From Bradyrhizobium xenonodulans (GTDB lineage: Bacteria > Pseudomonadota > Alphaproteobacteria > Rhizobiales > Xanthobacteraceae), in the NCBI RefSeq assembly GCF_027594865.1, contig NZ_CP089391.1, forward strand, positions 3,936,501 through 4,000,500: a DNA stretch of 64,000 nt, given 5' to 3'. The notes beneath the pieces are model-generated. The model worked only from the letters and a program-made list of their open reading frames with translations. It was not told the origin of the DNA and made no database searches. The translations under genes and the position numbers were made by a program. This document shows, one piece after another, positions 34,744 to 45,088 of the stretch (the stretch's first letter is position 1; the number at the start of each line of letters is the position of its first letter).

Positions 34744-37700
34744 ATGGGTGTCTCCGAACCCTTCATCCGCCGCCCGATCGCGACCTCGCTGCTCGGCATC
34801 GCGCTTCTGATCGGCGGGCTGCTGGGCTATTTCGCACTGCCGGTCTCGGCACTGCCGCAGGTCGATTTCCCGACCGTGCAGGTGACGACGCAGCTGCCGG
34901 GCGCAAGTCCCGACGTGATTGCCTCGCTGATCACCGCGCCACTGGAACGCCAGCTCGGCCAGATCCCGTCGCTGACGGCGATGAACTCGACGAGCTCGTT
35001 CGGCGTCAGCCAGATCTCGCTTCAGTTCGATCTCAACCGTGACATCGACGGCGCCACGCAGGACGTGCAGGCCGCGATCAACGCGGCGGCCGGAGTCTTG
35101 CCCAAGACGCTGCCTTATCCGCCGACCTACGCCAAGGTGAACCCGGCCGATGCGCCGGTGATGACGCTGGCGCTGCGCTCCGACACGATCTCGCTGCGCG
35201 CGATGAGCGACATCGCCGACACCATTCTGGCGCAACGCCTGAGCCAGATCTCCGGCGTCGGACGCGTCACGGTGCTCGGCGGATTGAAGCCGGCCGTGCG
35301 CATCCAGGCCGACCTCGCGCGGCTGGCCGCCTACGGCATCGCCATGGAGGACCTGCGCACCGCGATCGCCAATGCCAACGTCTCCGGGCCAAAGGGCTCG
35401 CTCGACGGCGCGCAGCAATCCTACATCATCGCCGCCAACGACCAGATCGCGGCCGCCGAGGCCTACAAGCCCATTATCATCGCCTACCGCAACGGCTCGC
35501 CCGTCGCCATCGCCGACGTCGCGCAGATCGTGGATGGCCTCGAGAACGACCGCACCGGCGGCTGGTACCAGGGCACGCCGGCCGTCATCATCGACATCCA
35601 GCGCCAGCCCGGCGCCAACGTCATCGATGTCGTCAGGCAGATCCGGGCTGAGATCCCGAAGGTCCAGCGCGCGATTCCGGCCGGCGTGAACCTCACCATC
35701 GTCTCTGACCGCACCGTCACCATCCGCGCCTCGGTCCGCGATGTGCAGTTCACGCTGATCCTCAGCGTCGTGCTGGTCACGCTGGTGGTGCTGCTGTTCC
35801 TGCGCTCGCTGCGGGCCACGCTGATCGCCGGCGTCGCGCTGCCGCTGTCGCTGATCACCAGCTTCGGCATCATGTATTTCGCCGGCTTCAGCCTCGACAA
35901 TCTGTCGCTGATGGCGCTGACGATCGGCACCGGCTTCGTCGTCGACGACGCCATCGTCATGATCGAGAACATCGTCCGCCACATGGAGAACGGCGACAGT
36001 GCGATGGAGGCTTCGCTGAAGGGCGCCAGCGAAATCGGCTTCACCGTGATCTCGCTGACGGTGTCGCTGATCGCGGTGTTCATCCCACTGCTGTTCATGT
36101 CGGGCCTCGTCGGGCGCATGTTCCGCGAATTCGCGCTGACGCTGACCATCGCGGTCGTGACCTCGGCCGTGGTCTCGCTGACGCTGACGCCGATGATGTG
36201 CTCGCGGCTGCTCAAGCATGCGCATGAGGAGCTGGCGGTGCCGGGGCTGGCGGCGATCAGCCGCTTCATCGACCGCACCGTCGAGTTCTATCACCGGACG
36301 CTGCTGTGGGTGCTGGAGCGCCAGCGCGCCACGCTGCTCGTGACCTTCGCCACGCTGGTTGCGACGCTGGTTCTTTACGCCGTCGCGCCGAAGGGCTTCC
36401 TGCCGCTCCAGGACACCGCATCGATCACGGCCGTCACCGAGGCCGGGCCCGACGTCTCGTTCGCGGAGATGCAGAAGCGGCAGGCCGCGGCGGCCGATGC
36501 CATCAAGGCCGACCCCGACGTGGTCGGCGTCGTCTCCGTGATCGGCGCCGGCTCGGTCAACCCGACCACCAATGTCGGCCGCCTCGTCATGTCCTTGAGG
36601 CCGCGCGGCGAGCGGCGGGACGATGTCAGTGAGGTCGTGACCCGGCTGAAGCAGCGCGTCTCGGGCATTCCCGGCATGACCGTCTATTTCCAGCCGGTGC
36701 AGGACGTGCAGATCTCGACCCAGTCGAGCCGTTCACAATATCAGTACACGCTGACCGGGACCGATGCGGCGCAGGTGTCGGAATGGGCCGGCAGGCTGGT
36801 TGCGGAGATGCGCCGCGATCCGCTGTTCCGCGACGTTTCCTCCGAAGCGCAGGAAGGCGGCCTGCGAGCGCAGCTCACGGTCGACCGCACCCGCGCGGGA
36901 CAGCTCGGCGTGAGCCTGCAAGGGATCACCGACACGCTCAACGACGCTTTTGCACAGAGGCAGATCTCGACGATCTACGGCCAGGCCAACCAGTACCGCG
37001 TGGTGCTGGAGGCGCTGCCGATGTACCAGCGCGATCCCTCGATCCTGTCGAAACTCTATCTGCCGGGCGCCGCGAGCAGCGTCGTGGGCGCGCCCAACGC
37101 GCAGGTGCCGCTCTCCGCCGTGGCGACGCTGACGCGCACCACCGCGCCGCTCGCGATCTCGCACCAGGCGCAATTCCCGGCGATCTCGCTCAGCTTCAAC
37201 CTCGCGCCGGGCGCGGCGCTCGGCGATGCGGTCGAGGCGGTGAAGACGATCGAGACCCGGATCGAGATGCCCAACAGCATCGTCGGCGTCTATGCAGGCG
37301 ATGCCGCCGAGTTCGCCAAGGCGCTCGCCGGCCAGCCCTGGCTGCTGCTCGCCGCCGTGATCACGATCTACATCGTGCTCGGCGTGCTCTATGAGAGCTA
37401 CATTCACCCCATCACCATCCTGTCGACGCTGCCCTCGGCCGGCGTCGGCGCCATCCTGGCGCTGGTGCTGTGCGGGCAGGACCTCTCGGTGATCGGCCTG
37501 ATCGGCATCATCCTGCTGATGGGCATCGTCAAGAAGAACGCGATCATGATGATCGACTTCGCGCTGGAGGCCGAGCGCGGGCAGGGGATGCCGCCCAACG
37601 AGGCGATCGTGCAGGCCTGTCTCCTGCGCTTCCGTCCCATCATGATGACGACGCTGGCCGCGCTGTTCGGCGCGCTGCCGCTGGCGATCGAGAGCGGCAC

Positions 37701-37893
37701 CGGCGCCGAGCTGCGCTTCCCGCTCGGCGTCTCCATCATCGGCGGCCTGCTGCTCAGCCAGCTCTTGACGCTCTACACCACGCCGGTGATCTACCTCGCG
37801 CTCGACCGCATCAACCGCCGTCTCGAACAGGCGCTGCCGCCGGCCGCGTCAGGCGGCCCACCGGTCGCGGGCGCGACCGAGGGGATGCAGTGA
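34744..37893 (+). CDS. mdtB: RND efflux pump, MdtB-like
   Basis: A 1049-residue inner membrane proton-driven pump of the HAE1/MdtB type. It starts at ATG 34744 with the canonical SEPFIRRPIATSLLGIAL. It has 12 membrane segments, the proton-relay aspartates in TGFVVDDAIVMIENI and the GxxGxG-like stretches of the porter domains. In E. coli MdtB and MdtC form a mixed trimer; the tandem here suggests the same. The last base of its stop codon is the first base of the next start (TGATG). Confidence 0.95.
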   Translation: MGVSEPFIRRPIATSLLGIALLIGGLLGYFALPVSALPQVDFPTVQVTTQLPGASPDVIASLITAPLERQLGQIPSLTAMNSTSSFGVSQISLQFDLNRDIDGATQDVQAAINAAAGVLPKTLPYPPTYAKVNPADAPVMTLALRSDTISLRAMSDIADTILAQRLSQISGVGRVTVLGGLKPAVRIQADLARLAAYGIAMEDLRTAIANANVSGPKGSLDGAQQSYIIAANDQIAAAEAYKPIIIAYRNGSPVAIADVAQIVDGLENDRTGGWYQGTPAVIIDIQRQPGANVIDVVRQIRAEIPKVQRAIPAGVNLTIVSDRTVTIRASVRDVQFTLILSVVLVTLVVLLFLRSLRATLIAGVALPLSLITSFGIMYFAGFSLDNLSLMALTIGTGFVVDDAIVMIENIVRHMENGDSAMEASLKGASEIGFTVISLTVSLIAVFIPLLFMSGLVGRMFREFALTLTIAVVTSAVVSLTLTPMMCSRLLKHAHEELAVPGLAAISRFIDRTVEFYHRTLLWVLERQRATLLVTFATLVATLVLYAVAPKGFLPLQDTASITAVTEAGPDVSFAEMQKRQAAAADAIKADPDVVGVVSVIGAGSVNPTTNVGRLVMSLRPRGERRDDVSEVVTRLKQRVSGIPGMTVYFQPVQDVQISTQSSRSQYQYTLTGTDAAQVSEWAGRLVAEMRRDPLFRDVSSEAQEGGLRAQLTVDRTRAGQLGVSLQGITDTLNDAFAQRQISTIYGQANQYRVVLEALPMYQRDPSILSKLYLPGAASSVVGAPNAQVPLSAVATLTRTTAPLAISHQAQFPAISLSFNLAPGAALGDAVEAVKTIETRIEMPNSIVGVYAGDAAEFAKALAGQPWLLLAAVITIYIVLGVLYESYIHPITILSTLPSAGVGAILALVLCGQDLSVIGLIGIILLMGIVKKNAIMMIDFALEAERGQGMPPNEAIVQACLLRFRPIMMTTLAALFGALPLAIESGTGAELRFPLGVSIIGGLLLSQLLTLYTTPVIYLALDRINRRLEQALPPAASGGPPVAGATEGMQ

Positions 37894-40800
37894 TGGCATC
37901 GATCTCGGAGCCCTTCATCCGCCGCCCGGTCGCGACCACGCTGCTGTCGATCGGGTTGTTCCTGCTGGGTGTCGTTGCCTACGATTTCCTTCCCGTTGCT
38001 TCGGTCCCGAACGTCGACTTCCCCGCCATCTTCGTCTCAGCCAGCCGGCCCGGCGCCGACCCGTCGGTGATGGCCGCAACGGTGGCTTCACCATTGGAGC
38101 GCCGGCTCGGCGAGATCGCCGGCATCAACCAGATCACCTCGACCTCGACGCTCGGCAACACCAGCATTCAGCTCCAGTTCGACATCGGCCGCAGCATCGA
38201 CAAGGCCGCGCGCGACGTGCAGGCGGCGATCAACGCCGCCATGGTCGACCTGCCGAGCGACCTGCCGACGCTGCCGCGCTTCCGCAAGGCCAACACGGCC
38301 GGCGCGCCCGTCTTCGTGCTGGCGCTGACCTCCACGACGCTTGCTGCCAGCGCGATCTACGACGTCGCCGACACCGTGCTGGCGCAGCGCATCTCGCAGG
38401 TCCCAGGCGTCGGCAACGTGGCCATCAGCGGCGCCGATCAACCGGCGGTCCGCGTCCAGCTCAATCCGGTGGCACTCTCGAACGCAGGCATTGCCACCGA
38501 CGACGTCCGCACCGCGATTATCAACGCCAATCCGCTCGGCCCGGTCGGGATCTTCAACGGCGAACGCCAGAGCGAAACGCTGGCGCTCAACAAGCAGATG
38601 CGCACGGCGAAAGAATTCCGCGACATCGTCATCAAGAGCTCGAACGGCAATTTCGTGCGGCTGTCCGACGTCGCCGACATCGAGGACTCCGTCCGCAACG
38701 CTCGTTCCATCGCCTGGTTCAACAAGCAGCCGGCCGTGCTGATCCAGATCACAAAGCAGGGCGATGCCAACGTGATCGACACCGTGGACCGCGTGAAAGC
38801 GCTGATCCCCGAGCTGAAGCAATGGATTCCGGCCGGCGTGGAAGTTTCCACCCTGGTCGACCGCACCAGCACGATCCGCGCCAGCGTGCTCGACATGCAG
38901 TGGACGCTGCTCGCGACGGCCATATTGGTGATGGTCGTGGTGTTCGTGTTCCTGCGGCGGCTGACGCCGACGATCGCGGCCGGCATTTCGGTGCCGCTGG
39001 CGCTGGCCGGCACCTGCGCCGGCATGTGGGTCGCGGACTTCTCGATCGACAATCTGTCGCTGATGGCGCTCGCGATCTCGGTCGGCTTCGTGGTCGACGA
39101 CGCCATCGTCATGATCGAGAACATGTACCGCAATCTCGAGCACGGCATGCGGCCGATGCAGGCGGCGCTGGAGGGCGCGAAGCAGATCGGCTTCACGGTG
39201 GTTTCGATCAGCCTGTCGCTGATCGCGGCCTTCACGCCGCTGATCTTCATGGACGGCATCGTCGGCCGTCTCCTGCGCGAATTCTCGCTGACGCTGACCT
39301 TCGCGATCGTGGTCTCGACGCTGGTGTCGCTGACGGTCACGCCGATGATCTGCGCTCATTACATCCGGCAGACCACGTCCGGCACGGCAACGCTGTTCGA
39401 TCGCATCATCGAGGGCTCGCTGTCCCGCATCGTCGCCTTCTACGCCCGCACCTTGCGCACCGCGCTGGAATATCCGTTGCTGACGCTGCTGGTGTTCTTC
39501 GCCACCATCGGCCTCACCGTGACGCTCTACATCAAGGTCCCCAAGGGCTATTTCCCGACCGACGATTCCGGCTTCGTGATCGGAGCGACGCGCGCCTCGG
39601 CCGATATCTCGTTCCAGTCGATGCTCGGCCTTCAGCAGCGGCTAGCCGACATCGTGATGAAGGATCCGGCCGTGGCCGGCATCGGTTCGACCGTCGGCGC
39701 GGGAGGCGGGCCGGGGGGAGCGACCTCCAACCGCGGCATCATGTATATCAGCCTGAAGCCGCCGGAGGAGCGCGACCACGTCTCGACGGAGGTCGTGATC
39801 GACCGTCTGAGACGCGCGCTCTACCCCGTGGCCGGCATCCGTCTCTTCATGTTCGCCGCCCAGGACGTCCGCGCCGGCGGGCGGCAGAGTGATTCCGACT
39901 ACCAGTACACGCTGACCAGCACCGATCTCAGCCTGCTGCAGAAGTGGGCGCCCATCGTTGCCAAGCGCATGGAGAGCGTCGAGGGCATCACCGACATTTC
40001 CAGCGACCGCGATCCTGGCGGCCTTCAATTGACCCTGAGCATCGACCGCCAGAAGGCCTCGGCACTCGGCGTCCGCGTCCAGGACATCGACAACGCGCTC
40101 AACAACGCGTTCTCGCAGCGGCAGATCGGGATCATCTACACCCAGCGCAACCAGTACATGACCGTGCTGGAGATCGACCCGAAATTCCAGGTCGATCCGT
40201 CCAACCTCGAGCGCATCTATGTCGCGGGCGCGGGCGACGCGCAGGTGCCGCTATCCGCTGTGGTTCACGCCACGCGCGGCCTCGCCGCCCTCGCGGTCTA
40301 TCACTCGCAGTCGTTTCCCTCGACCACGGTGTCGTTCAATCTCTTGCCGAACGTGCAGCTTCAGGCGGCGACCCAGAACATCCAGCGGGCGGTGGAAGAA
40401 CTGCACATGCCCGAAGGCATCCGCGGCAGCTTCGACGGCAATGCCGGCGATTTCGCCAAGACCAGCGGCCGCCAGCCGCTGCTCATCCTCGGCGCACTGG
40501 TGGCGATGTATATCGTGCTCGGCGTGCTCTATGAGAGCCTTGCCCATCCGCTGACGATCATCTCGACGCTGCCCTCGGCGGGCCTCGGCGCGCTGCTGGC
40601 CTTGCAGATCACCAACACGCCGCTGACCGTGATCGCCTTCGTCGGCATCATCCTGTTGATCGGCATCGTCAAGAAGAACGGCATCATGATGGTGGACTTC
40701 GCGCTCGATGCCGAGCGTCAGCGCGGCCTGTCGTCGGCGGAGGCGATCTTCGAGGCCTGCCAGGCGCGCTTCCGCCCGATTCTGATGACGACCATGGCCG

Positions 40801-40997
40801 CCTTGTTCGCCGGCATCCCGCTGGTGGTCGCGACCGGTCCCGGCACGGAACTTCGACGCCCGCTCGGCATCACCATCATCGGCGGCCTGTTCGTCTCGCA
40901 GGTCCTGACGCTCTACACCACGCCGGTGATCTACCTCCTGATCGACCGCCTGCGCCGCCGCTCCGAGCCGCGGCCGGTGCCAGCGCCGGCTGAATAG
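37893..40997 (+). CDS. mdtC: RND efflux pump, MdtC-like
   Basis: A 1034-residue second pump subunit, paralogous to the gene before it (SEPFIRRPVATTLLSIGL start, SVGFVVDDAIVMIENMYRN with paired aspartates). ATG 37893 shares a base with the previous stop. Typical ending region VGIILLIGIVKKNGIMMVDFAL. Together with MdtB-like, adaptor and NodT-type duct it forms a complete tripartite exporter, probably for amphiphilic drugs or plant compounds. Confidence 0.95.
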   Translation: MASISEPFIRRPVATTLLSIGLFLLGVVAYDFLPVASVPNVDFPAIFVSASRPGADPSVMAATVASPLERRLGEIAGINQITSTSTLGNTSIQLQFDIGRSIDKAARDVQAAINAAMVDLPSDLPTLPRFRKANTAGAPVFVLALTSTTLAASAIYDVADTVLAQRISQVPGVGNVAISGADQPAVRVQLNPVALSNAGIATDDVRTAIINANPLGPVGIFNGERQSETLALNKQMRTAKEFRDIVIKSSNGNFVRLSDVADIEDSVRNARSIAWFNKQPAVLIQITKQGDANVIDTVDRVKALIPELKQWIPAGVEVSTLVDRTSTIRASVLDMQWTLLATAILVMVVVFVFLRRLTPTIAAGISVPLALAGTCAGMWVADFSIDNLSLMALAISVGFVVDDAIVMIENMYRNLEHGMRPMQAALEGAKQIGFTVVSISLSLIAAFTPLIFMDGIVGRLLREFSLTLTFAIVVSTLVSLTVTPMICAHYIRQTTSGTATLFDRIIEGSLSRIVAFYARTLRTALEYPLLTLLVFFATIGLTVTLYIKVPKGYFPTDDSGFVIGATRASADISFQSMLGLQQRLADIVMKDPAVAGIGSTVGAGGGPGGATSNRGIMYISLKPPEERDHVSTEVVIDRLRRALYPVAGIRLFMFAAQDVRAGGRQSDSDYQYTLTSTDLSLLQKWAPIVAKRMESVEGITDISSDRDPGGLQLTLSIDRQKASALGVRVQDIDNALNNAFSQRQIGIIYTQRNQYMTVLEIDPKFQVDPSNLERIYVAGAGDAQVPLSAVVHATRGLAALAVYHSQSFPSTTVSFNLLPNVQLQAATQNIQRAVEELHMPEGIRGSFDGNAGDFAKTSGRQPLLILGALVAMYIVLGVLYESLAHPLTIISTLPSAGLGALLALQITNTPLTVIAFVGIILLIGIVKKNGIMMVDFALDAERQRGLSSAEAIFEACQARFRPILMTTMAALFAGIPLVVATGPGTELRRPLGITIIGGLFVSQVLTLYTTPVIYLLIDRLRRRSEPRPVPAPAE

Positions 40998-41038
40998 GCG
41001 GGTTGTTGAAGGCCCGCGCAAAGCGTATAGCGGCGGCC

Positions 41039-41770
41039 ATGTCAGACCCCACCGCCGCGCCGGCCGATCCGATCCCTGAATGCCCACACTGCCAGAAGCC
41101 AATGCCGCTGTGCATCTGCGACAGTGTCACGCCGATTGAAAACCGGCTCTCGCTGCTGATTCTCCAGCATCCGCAGGAGCAGGACAGGGCGCTCGGCACC
41201 GCGCGGCTGCTGGCGAAACATTTCGAAGATGCCACGGTCCGCGTCGGCCTGTCCTGGCCGAGCCTGTCCAAGGCGCTGGGGCAGCCGGTGGAGAACGCCT
41301 CGCATTGGGGCGTGCTCTATCTCGGTTCAGCCCGCGCGGCCGACCTCGAAGCCGAGGCCGAGATCGTCGCGCTGAACCGCAAGGGCGAGGTGGCGGACAA
41401 TCAGCGCACGCGCCTCGGCAAGCTCGAAGGCGTGGTGCTGCTCGACGGCACCTGGAGCCAGGCCAAGGCGCTGTGGTGGCGCAATCCCTGGATGCTCAAG
41501 TGCCAGCGCGTGATCCTCAACCCGGCGCACCCGTCGCGCTACGGCCGCCTGCGCAAGGAGCCTCGCAAGGACGGCCTCTCGACCATCGAGGCGGCCGCGT
41601 CGATTCTGGCCGGTCTCGAACGGCGCCCTGATATCGCCGAGACCCTGCACGCCAGTTTTGAACGAATGTTGACCCGCTACCGCGAGGTCCAGGCCGAGCT
41701 GCCGGAACTGGCGCCAAAGCCGGCTGCGAAGGACCGCCGGCGCGGTGTCCGGCGGCGCAAGCGCGCCTGA
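41039..41770 (+). CDS. DTW-domain protein, tRNA-uridine aminocarboxypropyltransferase-like
   Basis: A 243-residue protein with a four-cysteine zinc cluster at the N terminus (Cys15, 18, 25, 27 in CPHCQKPMPLCICD) and the DTW signature DGTW (136-139), followed by NPAHPSRYGRLRKEP. Members of this family (TapT/TuaA type) place an acp group on uridine in tRNA using SAM. A TTG/GTG extension upstream adds nothing conserved, so ATG 41039 is preferred. It may be transcribed with the following polysaccharide export genes. Confidence 0.88.
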   Translation: MSDPTAAPADPIPECPHCQKPMPLCICDSVTPIENRLSLLILQHPQEQDRALGTARLLAKHFEDATVRVGLSWPSLSKALGQPVENASHWGVLYLGSARAADLEAEAEIVALNRKGEVADNQRTRLGKLEGVVLLDGTWSQAKALWWRNPWMLKCQRVILNPAHPSRYGRLRKEPRKDGLSTIEAAASILAGLERRPDIAETLHASFERMLTRYREVQAELPELAPKPAAKDRRRGVRRRKRA

Positions 41771-41796
41771 CTTCGGCCCTTCACCCATACGGTTGA

Positions 41797-42675
41797 TTGC
41801 TCGACGACGGGGTGGCGGATAGAGACGATTGGCCGATAAGCCTGCTATCCTGGATCGGCATCGGATACCGGACGCGGAAGGGCAGTCGAATTCAGCTCGC
41901 AACGAAGGAGATCCTGGCACAGGCGACGCGGCTCGATCGTTGGGGCACGCTCGCGCTGATGGACATTTCGCTGCGCTACCGGCGTACCGTGATCGGCCCG
42001 CTCTGGATCACGCTGACCCTCGCGGCGACGATCGGCAGCGTCGGCACGGTCTATGCGGCGTTGTTCAAGCAGGACATCGCCAGCTTCCTGCCGCCCTTCG
42101 CCGTCGGCCTGATCGTTTGGACCCTGATCGCGACGACACTCCAGGAGGGGTCCAACATCTTCGTGGCCTCGGGCCATCTGATCAAGGCGGTGCCGGCGCC
42201 GCTGATCGTGCATGTGCTCCAGATGGTCGCGCGCAACGTCCTCATCTTCGCGCATCATTTGGTGATCGTCGTCCTGCTCTACATCGTGATGGCTTGGCCC
42301 TTGCAGTGGAGCATGCTGCTGGTGCTGCCCGGCTTTGCGATCCTGCTTGTGGTTCTCGTCGGCGGTTCGGTCGGACTCGGCTTGCTCTGCGCGCGCTTTC
42401 GCGACATCGGGACTGCAATCGTCAGCGGCCTGCAATTCATCTTCTTCCTGACGCCGATCATCTGGACCGAGGACACCGTGCGCGGAACCGCGTTCGCCTG
42501 GCTGACCCGCGCCAATCCGTTCGCGACGCTGCTCGATCTCGTGCGCAGGCCGCTGCTGTCGCAACCGACCGATCCGGAGCAATGGCTGCTCGGAATCATC
42601 TACGCGACCGCGGTCGCCGTGATTGCCCTGTTCGGCTACGCCCGCTATCGCCATCGCGTGGCGTATTGGCTGTGA
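41797..42675 (+). CDS. ABC-2 polysaccharide export permease (Wzm/KpsM type)
   Basis: A roughly 290-residue permease with six membrane segments. Typical motifs are LALMDISLRYRRTVIGPLWITL near the N terminus, LIVWTLIATTLQEGSNIF, and GLGLLCARFRDIGTAIVSGLQF. It exports a lipid-linked O-antigen or capsule together with the ATPase at 42683. No clear ATG start exists; TTG 41797 and GTG 41812 are candidates. Confidence 0.88.
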   Translation: MLDDGVADRDDWPISLLSWIGIGYRTRKGSRIQLATKEILAQATRLDRWGTLALMDISLRYRRTVIGPLWITLTLAATIGSVGTVYAALFKQDIASFLPPFAVGLIVWTLIATTLQEGSNIFVASGHLIKAVPAPLIVHVLQMVARNVLIFAHHLVIVVLLYIVMAWPLQWSMLLVLPGFAILLVVLVGGSVGLGLLCARFRDIGTAIVSGLQFIFFLTPIIWTEDTVRGTAFAWLTRANPFATLLDLVRRPLLSQPTDPEQWLLGIIYATAVAVIALFGYARYRHRVAYWL

Positions 42676-42682
42676 GGCGCGC

Positions 42683-43435
<753 letters not shown>

Positions 43436-43449
43436 CCACCCGGTCGGGG

Positions 43450-43476
43450 TTGCTTAAGCCATTGATCCCCTATATT
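43450..43476 (+). promoter_or_regulatory. Candidate promoter for tRNA-Cys
   Basis: TTGCTT (43450-43455) and TATATT (43471-43476) with a 15-base spacer, ending 15 bases before the tRNA 5' end. The spacer is short, so the call is tentative. Confidence 0.35.
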
Positions 43477-43491
43477 GGTCCGCCCTTACGG

Positions 43492-43565
43492 GGCCACGTG
43501 GCGGAGTGGTTACGCAACGGTCTGCAAAACCGTGTACACCAGTTCAATTCTGGTCGTGGCCTCCA
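43492..43565 (+). tRNA. tRNA-Cys (anticodon GCA)
   Basis: A 74-base cloverleaf. The acceptor stem GGCCACG pairs with CGTGGCC. The anticodon stem ACGGT/ACCGT has loop CTGCAAA, giving anticodon GCA. The T stem ACCAG/CTGGT has loop TTCAATT. CCA is encoded. Confidence 0.97.
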
Positions 43566-43756
43566 TCACAAGCTTCTGAATTTCCAGCACAAATTCGATT
43601 TTAGCGCGGTTCCGCGGCTCCCGCCGGCAATGCTGCCGCCCCGCGCGGCCACCGGGTTTGCCCGGGGCTTGGCGGAAACCTGCGATTCAGGTCCGCTGGC
43701 ACAGACTTCGCATCTGCGAAGTGATGCGTTTCCCATCAACGAGCGTTGGAGCATCC

Positions 43757-43903
43757 GTGGGCGACATCGTCCGACTGGTCCCGAAATCCGAGCTGGAGCG
43801 GGCTCGCCTCATTCGCGAGGCCCGTGCGATCTATGACAGCATCTTTCCGCCGGCCGCGCCCGACCGGGCGCCGCAGGACGGCGAGGATCGCGTCAAGACG
43901 TGA
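43757..43903 (+). CDS. Small protein of unknown function
   Basis: A 48-residue protein (VGDIVRLVPKSELERARLIREARAIYDSIFPP...). GTG 43757 follows a GGAG site at 43748-43751 with good spacing; an in-frame ATG at 43724 is an alternative. Similar very small 'IVRLVPKSELERARLI' proteins are common in Bradyrhizobium; function unknown. Followed by a terminator-like hairpin. Confidence 0.6.
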   Translation: MGDIVRLVPKSELERARLIREARAIYDSIFPPAAPDRAPQDGEDRVKT

Positions 43904-43916
43904 TCGGATAGCAAAA

Positions 43917-43940
43917 CGCCCGCAGATCGCGGGCGCTTTC
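43917..43940. terminator. Bidirectional terminator hairpin
   Basis: CGCCCGC (43917-43923) and GCGGGCG (43929-43935) form a perfect 7-base stem with a 5-base loop, preceded by AAAA and followed by CTTTC, between convergent small genes. Confidence 0.7.
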
Positions 43941-43960
43941 GGTTCACGGTGAAAGTGGCC

Positions 43961-44167
43961 TCAGCAGGCCGCGTACCAGCCGTCCGGAAACGGCAGCATG
44001 GGCCAGGCGCCCTCATTGTCATTGGCGGCCCTGAGCGTGCCCTGGGGCGTTGCGGCGTACGACCACGAGCGGGGCACGAATTCCTCCTCCGGCCCGGGCG
44101 CGAAATCTTCATTGATCATGGCGTCCCGGACGGTATCCAGCAGCAAATTGAATTCGGCTTCGCTCAT
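43961..44167 (-). CDS. Small acidic protein of unknown function
   Basis: A 68-residue acidic protein (MSEAEFNLLLDTVRDAMINEDFAPGPEEEFVPRSWS...AANDNEGAWPM). ATG 44167 follows a GAGGGTG site on the coding strand. The 'AANDNE' stretch is common in small rhizobial proteins. No signal peptide or membrane segment; function unknown. Confidence 0.62.
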   Translation of the reverse strand: MSEAEFNLLLDTVRDAMINEDFAPGPEEEFVPRSWSYAATPQGTLRAANDNEGAWPMLPFPDGWYAAC

Positions 44168-44408
44168 CACACCCTCGCAGAACGCGGATGGCGCAATGTC
44201 GCAAAGCCGGTTTGTTACCCGGTTGAGCCGATCGTTCGCATTTTAACGATCGCCCGATCGGGGTCCATTTGGTTAGCGATTTGTAAAAATCCCCGCGGGA
44301 ACCCTAGGTGCCTCGGGCTGGCCCTCCGTGTGAAAGAGATCACATTCTCTGCAGTTTATTTCTCCTACCCCTTCACGCCAGGGCGGGCAGGCAGAACGGA
44401 GACGGGTC

Positions 44409-44672
44409 ATGAAGGCGAGGTTCTTGCGGTTTGCGGGTGTGAAGAGCCGGGCGCGCCGGGCCTCGACGGTCGGGCTGTTCCTGACGTTGTTCGCCACAGC
44501 CGCCAATGCGCAGCAGGGGACGCCGGAGCAGCGCCGAGCCTGCACCCCCGACGTCTACCGGCTTTGCGCCGGCGAGATTCCCAACGTCCGCGCCATCACG
44601 GCCTGCCTGCGCCGTAACAGGTCGAGCTTGAGCGAGGCTTGCCGCACCGTGTTCGATCAGGCCGGCGGCTGA
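44409..44672 (+). CDS. Small secreted cysteine-rich protein
   Basis: An 87-residue protein with a long signal peptide (about residues 1-34, ending ANAQ). A mature part of about 50 residues carries four cysteines in a C-x8-C-x12-C-x12-C style pattern (ACTPDVYRLCAG, then TACLRR, then EACRTVF). This resembles the 'cysteine-rich repeat' type small periplasmic proteins of Bradyrhizobium. Likely disulfide-bonded; function unknown. Confidence 0.75.
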   Translation: MKARFLRFAGVKSRARRASTVGLFLTLFATAANAQQGTPEQRRACTPDVYRLCAGEIPNVRAITACLRRNRSSLSEACRTVFDQAGG

Positions 44673-45088
44673 CATACCTGGCCTGTGGGTTTGTGCGCAG
44701 CAAGTGGCCCGCGCGGGCTCGCGAATCCGGCATGGTGGGCCTGTGGATATGCTGCGGACAGGCTGTGGAGGGCTTTGCAGTACTGCGGGCGCAGAATTAG
44801 ATGTGCCGGACCATCGTCATATCTCTGTCAAATGATCTCACGTTATAATTCGCTGATAGTGCAGACTGCTGCGTAGCGCGAGATCATTTGGTTCCTCCGA
44901 ATTCGGAATTACATTCGCTTCGCCCCTCACGCGCGAACAGTTTTTGTGCAGTCGCCTGCCCAAATCGCAGGCCCCTCCATCCAATTTTTTGTACGCCCGC
45001 GGACAAGCTTCCCCTGCGCACTCCACCTAGGCTCGCTCCCGAGATCTGGAACATGGCCCATGCCATGGCAATTCGAAGGAGTGGGACG
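44673..45088. other. Intergenic region upstream of the amide-uptake cluster
   Basis: About 416 bases without a convincing gene. It holds the 11-base inverted repeat at 44829-44890 and the Shine-Dalgarno AAGGAG (45075-45080). Longer in-frame starts of the following gene lie in this region but precede its signal peptide. Confidence 0.5.
44829..44890. promoter_or_regulatory. Perfect 11-base inverted repeat, candidate operator
   Basis: CAAATGATCTC (44829-44839) and GAGATCATTTG (44880-44890) are exact reverse complements 40 bases apart, flanking a TATAAT (44844-44849). The arrangement suits a looped repressor or a two-site activator for the transport and amidase genes that follow; this is inference. 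Confidence 0.5.

Noticed and set aside
33283..36294. Minus-strand frame of 1003 codons
   Set aside because: Antisense of the adaptor and MdtB-like genes; no domain pattern.
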